A stretch of DNA of 64,000 bases from Paratissierella segnis (GTDB lineage Bacteria; Bacillota; Clostridia; Tissierellales; Tissierellaceae), in contig NZ_JACRTG010000008.1 of NCBI RefSeq assembly GCF_014385195.1, positions 62,001 to 126,000 of the forward strand. Direction: 5' to 3'. Position 1 is the stretch's first letter. The number at the start of each line of letters is the position of its first letter. A model generated the notes under the pieces. It worked only from the letters and a program-made list of their open reading frames with translations, was not told the DNA's origin and did no database searches. Shown here in pieces: positions 59,761 through 64,000 of the stretch. The position numbers were made by a program, and so were the translations under genes.

Positions 59761-61278
59761 ATGGAAAATAACGAATATTTGCTTCAAATGAAAGATATTA
59801 AAAAGAGATTTCCCGGTGTTATGGCTTTGAAAGGTGTAGATCTCAATGTAGGTTATGGTGAAATCCATGCACTGGTTGGAGAAAACGGTGCTGGAAAATC
59901 TACTTTAATGAAGTGTCTACTGGGAATTTACCCTCCGACATCTGGTGAGATATATTTTGATGGCAAATTAATTAAGAATTATAATGTAGCTGAGGCCTTG
60001 AAAATAGGAATTTCGATGATTCATCAGGAAATAAGCCCTATTTTGTATCGACCGATAATGGAGAATATATGGAGTGGAAGAGAACCCTTAACTAAATTTG
60101 GATTAGTCGACCATAAAAAAATGTATGAGTCGACTAAAAAACTCCTTGAAGAGATCGAGTTAGACGAAGATCCCATGAACATAGCAGCTAATCTTACTGT
60201 TGCAAAGTTACAGCTTATTGAAATTGCAAAAGCAATATCATATGACGCTAAGCTGATAATCATGGATGAACCGACTTCTGCACTTCCATCTAAAGAAGTA
60301 GAAGGGCTTTTTAAAATAATGAAAAAATTAAAATCAGAGGGAAGAAGTATAATATACATTTCCCACAAAATAGACGAGATTTATGCAATCACCGATAAAG
60401 TTTCAGTATTAAGAGATGGTGAATACATAGGCACAGAGGATACAAACAAGCTAAGTAAAGATAAATTGATTAAGATGATGGTTGGAAGAAATATTGATGA
60501 TATGTTCCCAAAAACACCATGCGACATTAAAGATGTATATCTTGAAGTGAAAAATCTAAGTCATAGCAGATATTTTCAGGATATTTCATTTAATGTACGG
60601 AAAGGGGAAATTTTAGGCATAGCAGGTTTGGTAGGCTCGGGAAGAACTGAAATTATTGAAAGTATTTTTGGGATAAGAAATTTTGATTCAGGTGAAATAT
60701 TTATTAATGGCGAGAAAGTAGAAATTAAAAGCCCTATTGATGCAATCGATAAGAAGATGGCATTTTTAACTGAAGATAGAAGGCAGACAGGAATTTTTCC
60801 CATGCTTGATGTAGAATTCAACCTTACTCTAGCTAATATATTGAAATATGTAAAGAAATCTAAATTAATTGACTACAAAAACTTAAAAGAGGACTGTAAT
60901 AAATTTATTGATACAATTAGTATCAAGACTCCCAGTCCAAAACATAAGATTGAAAATTTATCCGGTGGTAATCAACAAAAAGTATTAGTTGCAAAATGGC
61001 TATTGACTGAACCGGATATATTGTTCCTTGATGAACCGACAAGAGGAATAGATGTCGGTGCTAAATCGGAAATTCATAAACTCATTAGCATGCTAGCCAG
61101 TCAGGGTAAATGTATAGTTATGGTTTCATCGGAATTGCCGGAGATAATAGGAATGAGTGATCGCATAATTGTAGTTCATGAAGGAAAGATAACAAGCATA
61201 TTGGACAATAATGAAAACATAACTCAGGAATTAATAATGGAATATGCAACAGATACCTATAAGGAAAGGGTTAATTAA
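59761..61278 (+). CDS. Sugar ABC transporter ATPase (RbsA/MglA type, duplicated domain)
   Basis: The 505-residue product has two ATPase domains. The first has Walker A GENGAGKST near 40, a LTVAKLQLIEIAKAI signature and Walker B LIIMDEPTSALP. The second has a degenerate Walker A (GLVGSGRTE near 288), an intact LSGGNQQKVLVAKWL signature and LFLDEPTRGIDVGAKSEI. This pattern is typical of RbsA, MglA and XylG. ATG 59761 has GGAGAGTGGG upstream; the in-frame ATG 59734 lies before that RBS. It energises uptake with the RbsC-like permease. Confidence 0.93.
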   Translation: MENNEYLLQMKDIKKRFPGVMALKGVDLNVGYGEIHALVGENGAGKSTLMKCLLGIYPPTSGEIYFDGKLIKNYNVAEALKIGISMIHQEISPILYRPIMENIWSGREPLTKFGLVDHKKMYESTKKLLEEIELDEDPMNIAANLTVAKLQLIEIAKAISYDAKLIIMDEPTSALPSKEVEGLFKIMKKLKSEGRSIIYISHKIDEIYAITDKVSVLRDGEYIGTEDTNKLSKDKLIKMMVGRNIDDMFPKTPCDIKDVYLEVKNLSHSRYFQDISFNVRKGEILGIAGLVGSGRTEIIESIFGIRNFDSGEIFINGEKVEIKSPIDAIDKKMAFLTEDRRQTGIFPMLDVEFNLTLANILKYVKKSKLIDYKNLKEDCNKFIDTISIKTPSPKHKIENLSGGNQQKVLVAKWLLTEPDILFLDEPTRGIDVGAKSEIHKLISMLASQGKCIVMVSSELPEIIGMSDRIIVVHEGKITSILDNNENITQELIMEYATDTYKERVN

Positions 61279-61296
61279 GTTAGGGGGAAGATTAAA

Positions 61297-62313
61297 TTGA
61301 CAATGAATAATGAAAGCGCAAGCCTTTCTGAAAATAGAGGAAGCAATTTAGCACAATTATTAAAGAAATATGGTATTGTGTTGGTACTCTTACTTATGAT
61401 TGTTGTAATTAGCATACTTGAACCAGCTTTTTTGAGACCTAAAAATATATTCAACGTTCTTACTCAAGTTTCAATATTTGGAATTATGTCATTGGGATTA
61501 ACTATAGTAATAATATCAAAAGGTATCGACCTTTCAGCAGGATCTGTTCTTGCCTTATCAGCAGTTTTGGCAGCAAGCGTTGGTCAAGCAGCAGATGCAA
61601 CTGCAAAATACTTTCCGAATCTACCCGTGTTACCGATATTTGTTCCCATAGCAGTAGCACTTTTAGTAGGGTTGATATGTGGAGCTGTAAATGGATTATT
61701 AATAGCCAAAACAGGTATACCGGCTTTTATAGCAACTTTAGGTATGCAAACAGCTGCAAGAGGGTTTGCCCTAATCTATACACAAGGAAAACCAATAAGC
61801 AATTTGACTAAAAGTTTTACCAATATAGGGGGAAAAATATTTAGTGTAATACCCGTTCCGGTTGTGATATATGCTATTATGATAGGGATAACCTACATAA
61901 TGCTCAACCATACAAGGTTTGGAAAGAACATATATGCCATAGGTGGCAATATAGATGCAGCGGAGGTATCGGGAATTGATGTTAAGAAAAATCTAATAAT
62001 GATTTATGCTTATTGTGGATTATTAGCAGGCCTTGCTGCAGTGGTATTCGCAGGACGTACAGGTAGTGCTCACCCAGGTGCTGCAAGTGGATATGAGCTT
62101 ACAGCTATTGCAGCGACAACGATTGGTGGGACTAGCCATTCAGGCGGCATTGGAACGATAAGAGGAGCTGTTATAGGAGCTCTCATACTTGGAGTGTTAA
62201 GAAATGGGCTTACCTTGCTTGGGGTTCCTGCATATTGGCAACAAGTGACAGAAGGCGTAATTATAGTCGTAGCTGTAATTATTGATATGAGAAAAAATAG
62301 GCAAAAGAAATAA
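61297..62313 (+). CDS. Sugar ABC transporter permease (RbsC type)
   Basis: The 338-residue membrane protein has eight to ten hydrophobic segments and the RbsC/BPD_transp_2 pattern: GIDLSAGSVLALSAVLAA near 80, IPAFIATLGMQTAARGFALI near 145-164, YAIGGNIDAAEVSGI and LTAIAATTIGGTSHSGGIGT near 268-287. The start is TTG 61297 with GGGGGAAG 6 bases upstream; ATG 61303 is an alternative. Last transport gene of the operon. Confidence 0.92.
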   Translation: MTMNNESASLSENRGSNLAQLLKKYGIVLVLLLMIVVISILEPAFLRPKNIFNVLTQVSIFGIMSLGLTIVIISKGIDLSAGSVLALSAVLAASVGQAADATAKYFPNLPVLPIFVPIAVALLVGLICGAVNGLLIAKTGIPAFIATLGMQTAARGFALIYTQGKPISNLTKSFTNIGGKIFSVIPVPVVIYAIMIGITYIMLNHTRFGKNIYAIGGNIDAAEVSGIDVKKNLIMIYAYCGLLAGLAAVVFAGRTGSAHPGAASGYELTAIAATTIGGTSHSGGIGTIRGAVIGALILGVLRNGLTLLGVPAYWQQVTEGVIIVVAVIIDMRKNRQKK

Positions 62314-62345
62314 TTAAACATTATATTAGAAGCGATGGTGATAGA

Positions 62346-63392
62346 ATGACGGTAACTATAAAAGATATAGCAAAGGTAGCGGGAGTAAGCAAGGCTACAG
62401 TATCCAGAAGTCTTAATGACAGTCCGCTAGTAGCCGAAACAACAAGGGAAAGAATAAAGGATTTAGCCGACACTATGGGATTTGAGTTTAATGCTAATGC
62501 AAGAAGTTTAAGCACTAGTAAGACGGGAACAGTAGGAATAATTTACCCGGAGCGGTTTGGAAAGTTTGGAGTAAGTTTATACTACAGCTCCTTGTTGAAT
62601 CAGATTAGAGATTTCTTAGAAAAAGAAGAACTAGATAATATAGTTGCTTTTCCGAGAAATAGATATACAGGTGAGAGCAATATAAAAAGACTGATACAGA
62701 GTAAGAAAATTGATGGTCTTCTTATTATCCATCCAAACATAACCGATGTAGATCAAAAGATAATGAATTTTATTGAGATTTCAAAGATGCCCTATGTATT
62801 TCTTCATCATTATCCCAGCTTTTGTGATGTGGAGACGGTTGATGCCATTTACACTAATCATTTTGGAGGTGGATATGATGCTACGAAACATTTAATTGAT
62901 CTTGGGCATAGAAATATCATATGTTTAACATCATACGGGGACTCCATGGAGTTCAGGCAAAGAACAGAAGGTTACAGAGCAGCTTTGATTGATAATAATA
63001 TTGAGATAAATGAAGATTTTATATTTAGAGGTTATAGAGATATTGGCTCCGGATATAAGATGATAAAAGAAAATATGGATTTTATAGAGAAAAACAATAT
63101 TACAGGAATGTTTTCACAGACGGATTTAATGGCAATTGGTGTGATGGAGGGGCTAAAGGAATTTGGCAAGAAAATTCCCGATGACTATTCTATAGTGGGG
63201 TATGACGATATAGAAATGGTTATGGATTTCAAACCGAATTTGACAACGATACATCAGCCAAGAGAAGAAATTGCAATTCTGACGTGTAATAGATTATTGG
63301 AATTAATCAATGGTGTAAAAAGCAATAAGAAAGTAAATATTAGTCTCAGTACCAAGCTCATTATACGGGAATCTACAAAGAAAATTGAATAA
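62346..63392 (+). CDS. LacI-family transcriptional regulator
   Basis: The 348-residue repressor has an N-terminal LacI helix-turn-helix (IKDIAKVAGVSKATVSRSLN, residues 4-23), hinge helix and sugar-binding core. It probably controls the preceding ABC operon through the two CGGTTGCAAT sites at 58545 and 58628, 83 bp apart, which could support looping. GGTGAT precedes the ATG. A dehydrogenase gene follows after 17 bases. Confidence 0.92.
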   Translation: MTVTIKDIAKVAGVSKATVSRSLNDSPLVAETTRERIKDLADTMGFEFNANARSLSTSKTGTVGIIYPERFGKFGVSLYYSSLLNQIRDFLEKEELDNIVAFPRNRYTGESNIKRLIQSKKIDGLLIIHPNITDVDQKIMNFIEISKMPYVFLHHYPSFCDVETVDAIYTNHFGGGYDATKHLIDLGHRNIICLTSYGDSMEFRQRTEGYRAALIDNNIEINEDFIFRGYRDIGSGYKMIKENMDFIEKNNITGMFSQTDLMAIGVMEGLKEFGKKIPDDYSIVGYDDIEMVMDFKPNLTTIHQPREEIAILTCNRLLELINGVKSNKKVNISLSTKLIIRESTKKIE

Positions 63393-63409
63393 TGATCCGG
63401 AGGTTGACC

Positions 63410-64000
63410 ATGAGAAAGTTAAAAATGGGGATTGTAGGACTTGGGCGACTTGGGAAAAAACATGCTGAAAATATTGCCTTCAGAGTACCCAATGCAGAAC
63501 TTCTTGCAGTATGCAGCATTAAAGAAGATGAAGTGGAAGAAGCTCAAAAAAATTGGGGAATTCCATTTGGCTATACAAATTTCAAAGAAATGCTAAATAA
63601 CAAAGAATTAGAGGCCGCTTTCATTGCATCTTCATCAACCGAGCATAGTAAACAAATTGAATTGGCACTCAATGCCGGGCTTCACGTTTTTTCTGAAAAG
63701 CCGTTGGGAATTACCAGAGAAGAGGTTATTTACATTGCGGATATAATAAATAAACATAAGGACAAAAAATTCATGTTAGGATTTATGAGAAGGTTTGACC
63801 CATCTTATGTATATGCAAAAAAGAAATTGGACAATGGAGAAATAGGCAAACCTATTTATATAAGATGTTACAGCATAGATCCTATTAGTGCTATAGACGG
63901 TGCCATTGCTTTTTCTGAGAAAAGCGGTGGACTGTTTTTAGATATGATGATACATGATTTGGATTTGAGCAGATGGTTTTCAAATTCAGAAGCAAAAACA
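63410..64000 (+). CDS. Gfo/Idh/MocA-family oxidoreductase (N-terminal part), inositol dehydrogenase-like
   Basis: The gene runs off the window end; 197 residues are visible. They show the NAD(P)-binding GIVGLGRLGKKHAENIA at the N-terminus, the conserved FSEKPLGITREEV near 100-112 with the Glu-Lys-Pro motif, MLGFMRRFDPSY, and LFLDMMIHDLDLSRWF near 181-196 with Asp and His that act in catalysis. The family includes myo-inositol 2-dehydrogenases (IolG). Position after a sugar ABC operon and its repressor suggests that it oxidises the imported polyol. GGAGG precedes the ATG. Confidence 0.88.
   Translation, partial: MRKLKMGIVGLGRLGKKHAENIAFRVPNAELLAVCSIKEDEVEEAQKNWGIPFGYTNFKEMLNNKELEAAFIASSSTEHSKQIELALNAGLHVFSEKPLGITREEVIYIADIINKHKDKKFMLGFMRRFDPSYVYAKKKLDNGEIGKPIYIRCYSIDPISAIDGAIAFSEKSGGLFLDMMIHDLDLSRWFSNSEAKT

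Overview
The window is AT-rich, densely coded DNA from a low-GC Gram-positive anaerobe. Purine-rich Shine-Dalgarno sites, frequent TTG and GTG starts, a selenium-dependent molybdenum hydroxylase maturation set, a flavodiiron protein and probable purine/pyrimidine fermentation genes all point to Clostridia in the broad sense, perhaps near Tissierellales. The exact lineage is inference. There is no rRNA, tRNA, CRISPR array, prophage or intact insertion sequence.

Layout. 1-3.5 kb: a cysteine desulfidase-like gene read leftward from a sigma-54 promoter, divergent from a sigma-54 activator and a lipoprotein. 3.5-12.4 kb: a heterodimeric ABC exporter, a polysaccharide deacetylase, a second ABC exporter, a coiled-coil repeat protein and a CDF metal exporter. 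12.5-18.1 kb: a plant-type glutamate-cysteine ligase paired with a circularly permuted ATP-grasp enzyme, then TrkA/TrkH potassium uptake. 18.2-21.8 kb: uracil-DNA glycosylase, a UDG-linked radical SAM protein and its DUF4130 partner, followed by a decayed second ung. 21.8-26 kb: a degenerate accessory stretch with a third ung fragment, three copies of a hairpin/signal-peptide module, lipoproteins and an ECF sigma/anti-sigma pair.

26-37.4 kb is a molybdenum region: YqeC, YqeB and XdhC (selenium-dependent hydroxylase maturation), ModA/ModB/ModC transport, a ModE-type regulator, MogA, a MoeA-like protein, MoaA and a MoaC-MOSC fusion. No molybdenum hydroxylase lies in the window. 37.4-46.2 kb holds housekeeping and stress genes (GNAT, PepF, MsrB, a DUF4342/two-component operon, a DEAD-box helicase).

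46.4-53.5 kb is the most striking segment. A PucR-type regulator precedes a tightly packed operon of an M20 carbamoyl-amino-acid hydrolase, dihydroorotase, a DUF3311 peptide, an SSS symporter, PyrK and PyrD. Without pyrB, pyrE or pyrF, and with a transporter and a carbamoylaspartate-type hydrolase, this reads as an orotate (or dihydropyrimidine) uptake and fermentation operon rather than a biosynthetic one. 54-58.5 kb: a small HMA protein and a CPx P-type ATPase behind a Crp/Fnr-type operator, an Fnr-like regulator and a flavodiiron protein. 58.6-64 kb: a ribose-type sugar ABC transporter, a LacI regulator and a truncated Gfo/Idh/MocA dehydrogenase.

A dispersed family of short intergenic repeats (7-bp period GTGAATT tracts, GAGCGTAGCGAAGAAT-type modules, a 69-bp inverted pair and others) occupies most large gaps and in two places seems to form the 3' end of a gene.
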